DNA of 64,000 nucleotides from Anisus vortex. Its lineage: Eukaryota > Mollusca > Gastropoda > Planorbidae. The stretch spans positions 14,400,272 through 14,464,271 of the forward strand of contig OX421508.1 of the NCBI GenBank assembly GCA_949126835.1. The letters are read 5' to 3'. The notes below the pieces were generated by a model. The model was not told the DNA's origin and did not search any database. It saw only the letters and a program-made list of their open reading frames with translations. The position numbers and the translations under genes are program-made. Below are positions 27,984 to 40,494 of this stretch, in pieces (the first letter of the stretch is position 1; the number at the start of each line of letters is the position of its first letter).

Positions 27984-29286
27984 GGGAGAGAAGTGTAGTG
28001 CATGGACCGCGGAGACCGAACCCTATTTAGGAGAGAAGTGTAGTGCATGGACCGCGGAGACCGAACCCTATTTAGGAGAGAAGTGTAGTGCATGGACCGC
28101 GGAGACCGAACCCTATTTAGGAGAGAAGTGTAGTGCATGGACCGCGGAGACCGAACCCTATTTAGGAGAGAAGTGTAGTGCATGGACCGCGGAGACCGAA
28201 CCCTATTTAGGAGAGAAGTGTAGTGCATGGACCGCGGAGACCGAACCCTATTTCGGAGGGCAGTGTAGTGCATGGACCGCGGAGACCGAACCCTATTTAA
28301 GAGGGAAGTGTAGTGCATGGACCGCGGAGACCGAACTCTATTTAAGAGGGAAGTGTAGTGCATGGACCGCGGAGATCGAACCCTATTTAGGAGGGAAGTG
28401 TAGTGCATGGACCGCGGAGACCGAACCCTATTTAGGAGAGAAGTGTAGTGCATGGACCGCGGAGACCGAACCCTATTTAGGAGAGAAGTGTAGTGCATGG
28501 ACCGCGGAGACCGAACCCTATTTAGGAGAGAAGTGTAGTGCATGTACCGCGGAGACCGAACCCTATTTAGGAGAGAAGTGTAGTGCATGGACCGCGGAGA
28601 CCGAATCCTTTTTAGGAGAGAAGTGTAGTGCATGGACCGCGGAGACCGAACCCTATTTAGGAGAGAAGTGTAGTGCATGGACCGCGGAGACCAAACCCTA
28701 TGTGGGAGAGAAGTGTAGTGCATGGACCGCGGAGACCGAACCCTATTTAGGAGAGAAGTGTAGTGCATGGACCGCGGAGACCGAACCCTATTTAGGAGAG
28801 AAGTGTAGTGCATGGACCGCGGAGACCGAACCCTATTTAGGAGAGAAGTGTAGTGCATGGACCGCGGAGACCGAACCCTATTTAGGAGAGAAGTGTAGTG
28901 CATGTACCGCGGAGACCGAACCCTATTTAGGAGAGAAGTGTAGTGCATGGACCGCGGAGACCGAACCCTATTTAGGAGAGAAGTGTAGTGCATGGACCGC
29001 GGAGACCGAACCCTATTTAGGAGAGAAGTGTAGTGCATGGACCGCGGAGACCGAACCCTATTTAGGAGAGAAGTGTAGTGCATGGACCGCGGAGACCGAA
29101 CCCTATTTAGGAGAGAAGTGTAGTGCATGGACCGCGGAGACCAAACCCTATGTGGGAGAGAAGTGTAGTGCATGGACCGCGGAGACTGAACCCTATTTAG
29201 GAGAGAAGTGTAGTGCATGGACCGCGGAGACCGAACCCTATTTAGGAGAGAAGTGTAGTGCATGGACCACGGAGACCGTACCCTAT
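27984..29286 (+). repeat. 45-bp minisatellite, about 29 units, open on both strands
   Basis: The unit is GGAGAGAAGTGTAGTGCATG + GACCGCGGAGACCGAACCCTATTTA. As 45 is divisible by 3, the + frame (27820-29409, 529 codons) repeats GEKCSAWTAETEPYL and the minus frame (29263-27941) repeats MHYTSLLNRVRSPRS. Unit variants recur in blocks (an ACCAAACCCTATGTG unit and a CATGTACCG unit appear twice with the same spacing), showing segmental duplication. No splice, domain or codon evidence supports translation. Confidence 0.95.
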
Positions 29287-29289
29287 GTA

Positions 29290-31020
29290 ACTAGTGGGGT
29301 GGCTAGTCTCGTACATGACCTTGGTTTTCTCTCCCCCCCCCCCCCTCCCTTTCGATTCACACTTTACATCGTTACTGCCAGGACTAAAGAGCCTATATGG
29401 TCTATATAGATACTTTTTAAATATCGTTGTTTGGTAGTTATCGATATATGTCAGTTGCCGCCATTGTCACTTTAATGTTGAACCACTTTTGACCAATCAC
29501 ATACAACTTTGTCCTCTACAGTGCAAATACCATGTGTATAATTCTAAAAATATCTTTTCATACATTGTGATGTCTTAATGGTATTTCCAGTTCTAGCTCC
29601 GTGAAACATTATTTAATATGTTTTACTGCAAACCATTTTTTCAAGGCCTCTACTTTAACCGAAAGTAAAGATGTTCTTTCCGGTTACAATTAATGCATTT
29701 AAAAATAAAAAACACAATTTTGCAGCAGGGTTAGAGCTGATCACCCGACTTCTCCATCCCCACTGCATCGCCCATGTTATCTTAGTTTGGACAATTAATA
29801 GTAGGAAGTAGGGGAAGTACTGCATTTAAAAGTGAATTTTTTTTTAGTCGTTTTTTATAATTCAATTAATCTAAACAATAATAGGCTATGTTGTTTTAAC
29901 TTATACCATAAAAAGAGTTTACCCTAATAGTGTTTGAAAATGTTAGTGTCAATGATAAGAAACGAACCTATTAAATTTCACAAACACATTTCAATACACA
30001 TTTAAATGTATCAACTACCTTAACTACATATAAGCTTATTCTTTATATTGTAGTTAATATTCAACAGTTGATATCAATAAATATAATGGTTAGGCTAAAT
30101 GGTTCATATAAACTTATCAGTATATAGGCCTACTATAAACAAAGGAATGATTATTGAAAAGCTAAAAAAAAACGCAGTTCCTAATTTTTCGAATATTTCT
30201 CATAATGATAACAAAAGACAAAAAGACACAATTGTAGCCTTTAAAGGTAAGCCTAAATAGTTGAAATATAATAGATTCAATAACGATATATCAAAATATA
30301 TCCTTAAATTATTGTCTTTTATATTACAGACTAAATAATACAAGTAAAACCAGAAAACACAGGCTCTGTTAACGAACTATTGATCAATGTAATTGAGGAC
30401 AAAAACTAGATCTAATTATTTACTTTTGATTACAAGCTCAATGATTTTTTTTTACCTTTTGGAACCACTAGGTTTTCAAGTTAAATAAAAGGTAAAAAAA
30501 AATAAAAAGATTGAAATCACTGAAATGTTAGGTTAATGTATTCAAATAACTTGCAAAAAAAAAATGATTTGGGTCTAGACGTTAATTTATTGGCAGACAA
30601 GCTAAATTCCGAGGCGTTGCCCGAGGGGGAAATAAAACAGGCATGTATAAGCCACTGAGAAATATGTTATAAACTACAATGAATAAACATTTCTTTACTG
30701 AAGACTTTTAGGAAAGTAATTTTTTTTTTAAATATTGTAATCCGGTAAAAAATAGGCGTTTTTTAATTAAACAAAAATCTAAATTGCCCGGTGTTGCTCG
30801 ACGATTTACAATTTATTTTTTAAAAAAGTAATATTAATTGAAATTTTAAAAGATGTAGAAAAAGAGTAGGTATAGACTAACAGGAGAATCCCGGGTCGCC
30901 TTCATGGCAGTCTGATATATAAACCACTTAGCTAGCAAAGACATATGTCCGAAGTGAAATTAGTTAAATTAACTAACATGATTTGTTGAAAACACACACA
31001 CAGTCTACTTTATATATATA
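29290..31020. other. intergenic AT-rich sequence, no gene found
   Basis: Holds a C13 run (about 29332-29344). The words CCGAGGCGTTGCCCGAGGGG and TTGCCCGGTGTTGCTCGACG near 30610 and 30785 look like two diverged copies of one repeat end. No ORF of interest. Confidence 0.55.
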
Positions 31021-31024
31021 GATA

Positions 31025-31225
31025 AAGGCCCTACCCTAATACTTTTATCAAATTTATGTTTGAACTGGTTTGTCATGTTTCCTACACCCACCAGTAGGCT
31101 TTACACTAATACTTTTATTAAATTTATGTTTGAACTGGTTTGTCATGTTTTCTACACCCACCAGAAGGCACTACACTAATGCTTTTATCCAATGCATGTT
31201 TGAACGGGTTCGTCATACCCACAAA
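31025..31225 (+). repeat. three tandem copies of a 70-72-bp unit
   Basis: Each unit runs through CTAATACTTTTATCAAATTT, TGTTTGAACTGGTTTGTCAT and CTACACCCACCAG, with increasing divergence in the third copy. Confidence 0.9.
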
Positions 31226-31721
31226 GTCAAAAATACTTTTTTCAAGTACTGTAGCAAATTTCTCACATTCATCAATTCAATAATATGTCAATTTTAAACT
31301 TCTACTCTTGTTTTTTTTTTGTTGCATTGCTAATGTATTTTTATAAATTAGGATTAGTCCAGAACAGTGGCGTAGCTAGTGTCATCTGCGCCCGGGGACA
31401 TGACACAAAGTCTGCGCCCCTTCTCGGACCAAAAGAGTCTGCTCCCTGAGCCCCCAAGAAAATTTTGAAATTTTACGGTTTATGTGGTTCATTTTCAAAA
31501 CATCTGGTATTTTAATGAAAAAGAATACAAACTAATAATTCTCTATACGATTGTAAACAATTTATTGGGAAAAAAATATACTCTACTAATTATACATGAC
31601 TAGAATAGACATAGTCTACAACAAATTGATCCTCCTTGATTTGACTGTCGCTAACTCGTTAATCACGTTGTCAAAATTAATATTCTCAAGTGTTTCTCTT
31701 TCGATGCTAAGGACTGCACGA

Positions 31722-32237
31722 TCACTCAGTCGATCTTGTTCCATTGAAGCACGTAAAGAAGTATTTGCAGTGAAATGCGCAGATTCGGAAATACGTCGTC
31801 TCCATATGAAACAAAAAAAAACCAAGAAGATCCAAAGGAGTTTCCGGTAGAACTTCTGTCCGGATACTGAGCAGCATTTTGACGTCTCCGATTTCTGTGC
31901 ACAATTCGTGACCATTGACGACAGTGTCGTAGAAATCTACAAAATCTAAGCAATTTTGACGAATTGTATCGACATTTGTCTCAGCGAGAAGAGTTTTGAC
32001 GTCTAGTAAAAATCCAAATTTGGGTTTAGCTTTTTTAGACGTAAAACGTATTGATATCCCCTGTTGGAATCTATCAATTACGCTGTTCATAACACGTGAA
32101 ATGTCTTCTTCTGCAGAAAGTCCTGCATCTATTGCTAATTCTCCAGGCATCCTCCGATGTCGTCTAATCCTTCTGTCAACCTCGATTCCACAAGTTGTGC
32201 ATCTTGTGTTTCCATTGTCTACCGCAACCTGGCTCAA
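31722..32237 (-). pseudogene. ZMYM1-like hAT transposase, C-terminal fragment
   Basis: A 171-codon open frame with CTTCGIEVDRRIRRHRRMPG, ISRVMNSVIDRFQQ, and a C-terminal part that should hold the dimerisation domain but is frameshifted. It resembles the ZMYM1/52-kDa-repressor-type hAT proteins. It is not a host gene because it lies within the terminal repeats of the element. Confidence 0.65.
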
Positions 32238-32437
32238 ATTATCACGAATGTTGACAAGTTCTTACTCCAGCGATTCAAGATCAGATGCTGCTTCCTTGAA
32301 ATTCATAGTAGGATCCTGCAACCGTTTCTGGACACGATCAATTTCCCCAAGTATGATGTTCCAGAAATGTAACAAAACCAAGAAGTTAAAGTTTCATAGG
32401 CCCCGCGCTAATTCTAGGTGTAATTTATTAAATTAAA

Positions 32438-33960
32438 CCATCCTTTGTAAATGAAGGATTTGACCAGTGGCAAAGCTGTTACACAAGGCTAGCAGAACAT
32501 GAAAAATCGCATGGGCATTTAGACGCCATGACTAGTTGCTGTGAGCTGGAGCAAGACTAAGTAAAAAAAAAACATGCATTGACAAGATTCACCAGGAGAT
32601 GCTTTATTCTGAACGTTGGAATCAAGTTTTTCAAAGACTAGTTGCGATTGTACAATTTCTAGCGGAGCGCAATTTAGCTTTCAGATGGTCCATTGAAAGA
32701 GTTGGAGAGCCAAGTAATGGGAATTTCCTGGGTCTAGTAGAATTACTTGCAACATTTGATCCAGTAATGGCTGAACATCTTCGATGTATTACCAATGCAG
32801 AAATTCATGATCTGGGGAAGAAGATTCAAAACAATTTCATTACTGTAGTAGGTGATGCGGTTGTGAATGCTATCCTTTGAGACATCAAAAATGCAAAGTT
32901 TTTTTCAGTTATATTGGATTGTACTCCAGACATAAATCACAAAGAGCACATGTCATTAACTATCTGGTATGTATCAGATGGGGTTAATGATGAAGAGCCT
33001 TTGGTTGTACATGAACGTTTTATCAAGTTTCTTCTACTGAACAGGACTTATGCGATGTACTAGTGAATGAGCTGGAAAAGCTTGAATTAAATGTTCAGAA
33101 TATTCGTGGACAAGGTTATGATAATGGTGCCAACGTGAAAGGCGTCCGTTCTGGAGTTCTAAAGCGGCTTTTAAATATTAACAGCAGAAGATTTTTTACT
33201 CCATGTGCGTGTCATAATTACAATCTGGTTGTAGCAGACATGGTCAAAACATGCCCTGATGCGTTAAAAATTTTTTGGAACTGTACAACGCGTGTACACC
33301 ATCTTTATAACATCTACAAACATCTACAAAGATATGGTCATTATCCAATCTATCTGTAAGACCTCTATGCGAAACAAGGTGGGAATGTAGAATAGATAGT
33401 GTCAAAGCACCTCTTTATCAATTGCCTGAAATGAAATTTGTGACGCACTCGATAAATTAGCTGAAGAGGCTAGTGATGCGATAATTAAAAGCGAAGCAAA
33501 AACATTGTATGAAACATGGACACATTTTTAGTGTCACTTGTGTTATGGTACAACGTGCTCTTCTAAGTCAATTTTGTGAGTAAAGAACTGCAGGGTGAAA
33601 CAGTAGATTTGAGCACTGCAATGGATTCGTACAACAACATGATGATTTGGCTAAGGAAACAGAGAGTTGATGGGTTTGTTCAGATTCTTGTTACAGCAAA
33701 GGAATTGGCTGAAAACACGGAAGTTATTGCAATCTTTCCAGCCGAACGTCAAAGGAAAAGGCAGTATGATAAATCTGTGGAAAACTTCACACCTGGAAAT
33801 GCTGAAGATGACTACAGGATAAATTGCTTCAACTGAATTGTGGATACTGCAATTCAGTCCTTGAAGCCGAGATTTGAACAGCTAAAATCAAACCACAATC
33901 TATTTGGGTTTCGTGTCAGCTTCAACAGACCAGTCGACAGATATATGTGGGCGAGAATTA
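32438..33960 (+). pseudogene. hAT transposase remnant, opposite strand (nested)
   Basis: Frames at 32599-32880, 33063-33359 and 33576-33836, broken by stops and frameshifts, read as one protein. The segments are GNFLGLVELLATFDPVMAEH, then NIRGQGYDNGANVKG, then FFTPCACHNYNLVVADMVK. GQGYDNGANMxG with CxxHxxNL is a hallmark of ZMYM1-like hAT transposases. It splits the minus-strand transposase and so inserted later, or recombined in. Confidence 0.75.
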
Positions 33961-33990
33961 GCTGATGAAAGGGAATCTTTATGGCATATT

Positions 33991-34380
33991 CTACCAAATA
34001 CCGCCAAAACCCCGGTAGACATTTTGGCTTATCTGTCCACTTATCCCTACCCAGACTGGGCCTCGCGAAATCCGTTTCGCATAGGGCCCCGCAACTGTTA
34101 AGACGAGCCCTGGCCCTACTAGTTCATCAAGTCCTTCATAAATAGCTTTAACAGCTTCTGATCGTGCACTCCAGTGTGTTTCAGACTCCCTCTTCACTGT
34201 GATTGGCACAACCCTTTTTAATTCTGCCCAACGAGTTGTTGAACGAGAGAAAAACAAATATATACTTTCAACTGTTCCAAAAAATGTGATAACAATTGGA
34301 TCCTGTTTAGCTGAGTGTACTCCTGCTAAGTTTAAGCTGTGGTTGTCACAGTTGACGAATGATGTTACCTTAAGCTGCAA
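33991..34380 (-). pseudogene. ZMYM1-like hAT transposase, middle fragment
   Basis: An open frame with NCDNHSLNLAGVHSAK, FSRSTTRWAELKRVVP and ESETHWSARSEAVKAIYE; the CxxHxLNLAG and RWxxL plus THWSAR blocks are standard in these transposases. On the minus strand it precedes the 32237-31722 fragment. Confidence 0.7.
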
Positions 34381-34958
34381 TGCCCAATTAGAAGTGGGGT
34401 CCCCTGTCTTTGTTTCACTAACATCGAATATAGCGTCTGAGAAAAGGATGGGAGCAGAGCCTTTAGAAGCTTATGTAAAGCCTCAGGGCAAAAGTTTCAG
34501 TGCCGCCCCCTTGCATACTGTAACTGCTTTAGTGCTATATTTGCTATATTTAGACTACATTTGACGCAACCCTGGAAGTGCCGCCCCAGGGCATATGCAC
34601 CCCTCTGCCCTCCCCTATGTGAGGGCGCTGGATGGGAGATACTGTTTTATACTGGTGGAAGTGAGAGAAAGCTACAGATTATATTCAACGAGAGGCTTAC
34701 TTGTTATCTATCATTCTCTATTCAACTTGTGTGAAGTATTATTCTATCTTCCTTGCACTCATGTGAAATTACCCAACCTGTATAATTGTTAAAACCAGAT
34801 GTCACTTTCATTATATGAAGAATAATATTTGAACCCGAACTGATCTTTGTTTTTAAAAAAAGCCATCAGCAATCCTACATTGCCAATTATTTTCAGCATT
34901 GAGCAAATTTTCATTTAAAAATGCAAAAAATACAATCTCAGTTAAACTTAGAATAAAC

Positions 34959-35306
34959 CAGGGGTCGGGAACCCATGACTCGCGAGTCAGATGTGGCTCT
35001 TTTGATGGCTGCATCTGGCTCGTAGTCAAATGTTCGATAATTAAAAAAATGTTTTTTTTAGACCTTTTGATCTACATATTAATTGCATATCAAAATTTCA
35101 TTCTACAAATGAGCTAAAGTCTACTACCGCTCAGCATCAGAAGAATTCAGAGATATAATTATTGTACTTTTAGTGTTGAAATTACACAAAATGCACACAT
35201 TTACTTGAAATTTTAGTTTTAAACATAATGTATGGCTCTCACAGAATTACTTTTCAAAATATGTGGTGTCCATGGCTCTCTCAGACAAAAAGGTTCCCGA
35301 CCCCTG
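34959..35306. mobile_element. 348-bp non-autonomous hAT (MITE) with perfect 8-bp duplication
   Basis: The terminal inverted repeats are CAGGGGTCGGGAACC (34959) and GGTTCCCGACCCCTG (to 35306). A perfect 8-bp duplication GAATAAAC occupies 34951-34958 and 35307-35314. The ends carry ACTCGCGAGTCAGATGTGGCTCT. No coding capacity. It sits inside the 31365-36289 element. Confidence 0.92.
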
Positions 35307-35599
35307 GAATAAACTATCATCAATATTATCAGTTGCTAGATCCTTATCTGGACAACTAAATGATAATGTTTACAAAATCATTACCAAAAATGTGAAAGTT
35401 TGGTAAACATTTTTTATTTGGTATAAATGCAAATAAAAGGGTTGATAATCACAAACGCGTTAATTATTGTTCTTAAATATAAAACTCTTTATCGTTGTTT
35501 TTTTTTCATAACATTTCTTTGCTTTTAGCCTTGGTCTTGCTACGCAGTTAAATTGTCTTATAAAAAAAAATGAAACTAGTATAATAAAGCAGGTTGACT

Positions 35600-35670
35600 T
35601 TTAGGCTGTTGGCACGCTGAACGGTTTAGAAATCCAAGTTTGGCACACAATTAGCAAAAGGTTGCACACC
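35600..35670. mobile_element. right-end fragment of another hAT
   Basis: GGCACGCTGAAC, TTTGGCACACAATTAGC and AGGTTGCACACCCCTGG resemble the right ends at 39638 and 46404. The left end is missing. Confidence 0.5.
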
Positions 35671-36414
35671 CCTGGTCTGAGTGATCTTGCAGTCCTTAGC
35701 ATCGAAAGAGAAACACTTGAGAATATTAATTTTGACAACGTGATTGACGAGTTTGCGAGTCAAATCGAGGAGGATCAATTTGTTGTAGACTATGTCTATT
35801 CCAGTCATGTATAATTAGTAGAATTATTTTTTTTTGCAAATAAATTGTTTACAATAGAATATAGACTTATTAGTCTATTTTCTATTTCATTAAAATAACA
35901 GATGCTTCGAAAATGAACCATATAAACCGTACAATTTCAAAATTTTCGAGGAGGCTCAGTGAGACCCCAGACTCGGTCCGAGAAGGGGCGCAGACTTTAT
36001 GTCATATCACCGGGCGCAGATGACCTTATATACGCCCCTGCATTTGTTTATGAGTAGAATGTCGCCCCTTAATGCTCAATGGGGTCACCAAAGTCATGCT
36101 TGCCAACTGGTTTGTAATGAAGATATTTGTGGAGCTCCAAAATTCAATCTTGCAAACGTATTTGGGATACATTAGTTTACATCAAAATAAAATTAAATAA
36201 TTAGTTTTAATACTCATTTTGGCGCCCCCTAACGTGGCGCCTGGGGACATATGTCCCCCCCTGCCCCCCCCCCCCTAGCTACGCCACTGGCCCAGAACCC
36301 TCTATAGAAATGCCTTTTTGAAATGGGTGATTTTAGACCGATAATATAAAGTAGACAGACACCCTAACCAATCTTTCAAATATTGCAAACTCTTTTAAAA
36401 AGCGCCAACTCGAT

Positions 36415-36778
36415 GAGCGGCAAATTGTATTGTTGTAAGTTGGTCAATTGTATTGTTATAAGTTGGTCAATTGTATTGTTGTAAGTTTATCAATTGTATT
36501 GTTGTAAGTTGGTCGATTGTATTTTTATAAGTTGGTCAATTGTATTGTTGTAAGTTGGTCAATTGTATTGTTGTAAGTTGGTCAATTGTATTGTTGTAAG
36601 TTGGTCAATTGTATTGTTGTAAGTTGGTCAATTGTATTGTTATATATTGGTCAATTGTATTGTTGTAAGTTGGTCAATTGTATTGTTATAGGTTGGTCAA
36701 TTGTATTGTTATAAGTTGGTCAATTGTATTGTTGTAAGTTGGTCAATTGTATTGTTATAAGTTGGTCAATTGAATAAG
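36415..36778 (+). repeat. 23-bp minisatellite, about 15-16 units
   Basis: The unit is TTGTAAGTTGGTCAATTGTA + TTG, with GTTGTAAG/GTTATAAG variants. It contains the palindrome CAATTG. Confidence 0.95.
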
Positions 36779-37136
36779 CCCATGCCGGTAGCACAGTAAA
36801 TTAAGCCAAGAAAAGTTTATAAATAAACATTTCATTCACTGCAATATGTTTATCTTTTTTATCTAAGCTTATCTTGGTTAATTTATAACTTATAAGTTTA
36901 TCTAGGTTGATCTATAACTTATAAGTTTATTTACGTTAATCTTATACGTTTATATTATATGATTAATAATTAGAATTATTCTCAATGACTATAAAACGAT
37001 CTCATATATTATCATGCATTTTATACTTCTATCTTCATTTTCCCAATCATGACTCTCATGACTAGCTTATCCAGAAACACAGTAAATCGGCTCTGATATT
37101 CTACAACACACTATATCATTCTATTACACACTATAC

Positions 37137-39638
37137 CAGGGGTCGTCAACCGTTTGACAACAGCGTGCCGAACTCTAACTCATTCGGTGTGCCAACAGCC
37201 AAATAGTCAACCTCTGCTTTTATATTATTTTTAAACAATAACTATTAAAAAGATGTGTAAATGGGTGAGGTGGGGTGGGGCTACAGCCAGACGTAATAAT
37301 TAATTATTAAAACTACATTATACAATTAGATAAGTTTTCATTCATAATACATTGTTATTTACAGGAAGGGAAAGCTTAAGGACTAAAGGGGGGGGGGGAG
37401 GAGGAGCGAGGGTCATTTCTGCATCTCCGTTGATACAGTTATTAGCTACCTGGACAGACCCATGCTGTAAACTAAAACTAAACTAAATCATAAACAACAT
37501 AAACAACAACAACACTGAAGCTTAATTATTCATATCAACAAAATCAATCTAAAGCAATACAAACAAGTTTATTCACAATTCCTAATTTATTCCTAATAAT
37601 ACTAAATTAATAATACTGAATATTGATAAAGTAAATCAATTCATAACAACTCTACTTTCAAATCTCAAATGCACACCTCTTTAACTCAATTAGTAACATA
37701 TCTGCCATAAATGTCATCACATCAACCTCGACTCAACATAACAATATAGCTCATTATTTTCACATCTCATAGGCTATAAATTAACATTTCTAAGTCTACA
37801 AATACAAATACCAACATTCCAAATACGAAGAACAATTTCTATAGAACATATTTCTAACCCTAAAGAAAACAAAAGATAAACGAACCATACGCAGGTTTTA
37901 CCTGACGTAATATATAGGGCTACATTTTAAAAATAAATAATTAAACGTCCGCCCAACTAATTAGAATTAAATCTCCTTACAAAAATTCTTAGATAAATTA
38001 TCCAACTGAAACTTTCGAGTGACGGCATAAAAAAAACAGCATAATATTTCATACAAATAAATGTAAATAAAGCACGCGTAGACCACCAGTCTACGAAGCA
38101 GGACGTTTGGGCTCCGCCGTTTTGGCGCGACCGTTTTGGCGCGACGGTCGTTTTAGTGCCGCCGTTTTTGCAGTGTAGTTAAACATCATTTGTATTTGTT
38201 TTATCTTCTGAAAATAAAAAGTGTATCCTTGTTGAAAGAATATAAGCAAAAGTTCATTTTAAAGCAGTTGGTCTGTATCAATTTATAAGAGCCTTGTCCT
38301 TGCATGTTTTTCGATAATTGTTCAACATCATGTAATCTACATATTTAGTTACTTTTAGCTTTACAGAAGCTTCTGAGTGTTCAAGTGTTAGGCGACTTCT
38401 TTGTGTGTTTTCATGTGTGAGAAAATCTGTTCACAGATATAAGTGGACCTAAAAGCTGAAAGTAGAGCGAATGTAACTTCCTTCAAACAAATGAACAATC
38501 CAGGGAGGGAAGTCCAACAGTTAAGAATAGCTGACGACTTTTCTACACTGCTTCCTTCCAGATTTTCATTTATGTTTGGTATCAAAATGTCTTTGTACAC
38601 TAGACGTACGTTATACAACACTCTCACAACAGAAAAAAACATACATCGCGATCCTTTTGTTGGACAAGTCCATATTCTTTTGTCCAAATTTCTTGAAACG
38701 AACGTTTTCGAGTTTTAGTCTTTTTTTTCTGTAATTGTATGGGCACTGTTTAAATTATACTCTGATATATCGCCGGAATAATATCATTCTTTGCACAATT
38801 GTAAAAGTTTTCCATTAAATATACACAGATATGATGAAATTATAATAGCTTTTAGGAAATCCTTTGTTTAAAGTCTCAAATATGCCACTTAATAAATAGT
38901 GGTTTGTACCAGACAGAAAGTAAGTTATAACAATAAAACTATGAAGTATGAAAAGAGTCATATTAATTTAGTCCAAGACCTCATATTTAGGGATGTTAAC
39001 CCTTACAGTCCCGGGCGCGTTTATAGCGGAACTGAAGGCAGCATAGATAGAAGTAGGTCGGTACTGGAAGGGTTAAACAATAATAAAAAATAATTATTTG
39101 GAAAGTTTTTTTCACTGTGGTGGCACGCGATTTTTTAAACCTTAAATCAGAAAGAAAATACTTTAAAAAAGCATCATTGGAATCGCACAAAACAATTCAG
39201 TAAATGGTTCGCAAATACTAATTATTTGTATCCAATATTTCTTTGGCTTGCGATATAATACAATCCACAGCAACCAAACGTAGAGTAGTCGTCGCATTCG
39301 TTTGGAGTAAGCATAATTTGATGCAGGTTTTCTTAGCTGAAACTAAAACGTTTTGGAACAGACAGGCAAACGACGGAGCGTCATGGCGGTACTTTGATTT
39401 AATTGAAAGAAAGTTGTGTCTTTTAAAATTTTGAAATCACATCACAGTTCATAGTCTAATATCTTTGAATACAGCCAGTCGCTGGCCGGCAAAAGTTAGA
39501 TCTAAAGTTTGGCTGATACAAAAAACCAAAGGGATAGGGCATACAAAAAAATAAATATTTTTTGGTGTCCTTCGCGTGCCATTTAAATTGGCTCCGCGAG
39601 CCAAGTCTGGCACACGTGCCGTATGTTGACGACGCCTG
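37137..39638 (-). mobile_element. 2.5-kb hAT element with perfect 8-bp duplication
   Basis: Ends CAGGGGTCGTCAACC (37137) and GTTGACGACGCCTG (to 39638), flanked by perfect CACTATAC at 37129-37136 and 39639-39646. The right subterminal GCGAGCCAAGTCTGGCACAC motif is typical of GTF2IRD2/SCAND3-type hATs. A transposase C-terminal remnant lies at 38687-38388 on the minus strand. The middle (37440-38100) is AT-rich DNA of unknown origin. Confidence 0.9.
38388..38687 (-). pseudogene. hAT transposase C-terminal remnant
   Basis: The frame contains SLPGLFICLKEVTFALLSAF followed by RSTYICEQIFSHMKTHKEV. The STYxCEQxFSxMK motif is the hAT C-terminal dimerisation signature. The N-terminal two thirds are absent. 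Confidence 0.8.
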
Positions 39639-39646
39639 CACTATAC

Positions 39647-40438
39647 AATTCTACAACATTCAAACGTACAATACGTGAGGTAAATCTGTTTTAAAATAGA
39701 ATGCAACAGAACAAGTAAAATCGCATTGATCATTCGGGTACATCATTTTAGCCAAGGATTAGTTTTTGCTTAAGTTTCGATTCGTTGCATGCCCCTATTT
39801 TATTTCATCAGTAACCATCTTTGAGGCTGAATTCTACATGTGCTATTAAACTATCTATGCACAAATTTAAGATATAAGAAATTGACTTTCATTTTGTATT
39901 CAAAACCTAATGTTATGTTTTGTATTTTAATGTTAGTCTACATCTATTCTAAATGAACTCTATATCTATATATAGGCTAAATACACGCGCCAATGTGAAA
40001 CCACAGAGACGATTCTATCTGATGTCAGATTACTTTTTGCTTTGGGCAGGGGATGGGGAGAGGGATAATCTCTGGATTAACAACTAGCTTTACAGCTGAA
40101 ATGGAAAAAAGATTATGTCGCTTTGACTTTAAATATTAGTGCAGGTATCTTCGAATACTTTAGTGGTCATTGTAAAGTTTGATAAAACTGTTTGGATTAT
40201 ATTTTATTTATTATGTTTGGATTATATTTTTTTTATTATGTTTGGATTATATTGTTTTCAATACATAAACATTCACCAAGAGAGAAAGAATTAAATCAGT
40301 GACTTAGGACTTCATTTAAACCAATTTTCGTATTTTTATTTTATAATAATATTTGTTCATGGATGAACACGCCTATGTGACTTGTATGATAATGTTAAAT
40401 GTTGAGTAATATTAGTAATATTATGGTATGTATGCTTT

Positions 40439-40494
<56 letters not shown>

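Larger units (their letters stand above)
31365..36289 (-). mobile_element. hAT element, ZMYM1-like (4.9 kb, composite)
   Basis: Ends CAGTGGCGTAGCTAG (31365) and CTAGCTACGCCACTG (to 36289) are typical hAT terminal inverted repeats. The flanks GTCCAGAA and GCCCAGAA agree at 7 of 8 bases, as expected for an 8-bp target duplication. Minus-strand transposase remnants lie at 34380-33991 and 32237-31722, interrupted by a + strand hAT remnant. Subterminal DNA at 31380-31745 is repeated inverted at 35680-36045. The element also hosts a 348-bp hAT MITE. Confidence 0.8.

Noticed and set aside
27941..29263. 440-codon minus-strand frame in the 45-bp array
   Set aside because: It follows from a 3n-length unit with no stop in that frame. 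No start context, splice site or domain supports it.
31722..34380. Possible host ZMYM1-like gene
   Set aside because: The fragments lie on both strands inside hAT terminal repeats with a target duplication and are disrupted.
37440..38100. Possible third LTR of the 10357/13506 family
   Set aside because: The base composition and short words are similar, but no TG...CA ends or 4-bp duplication could be found.
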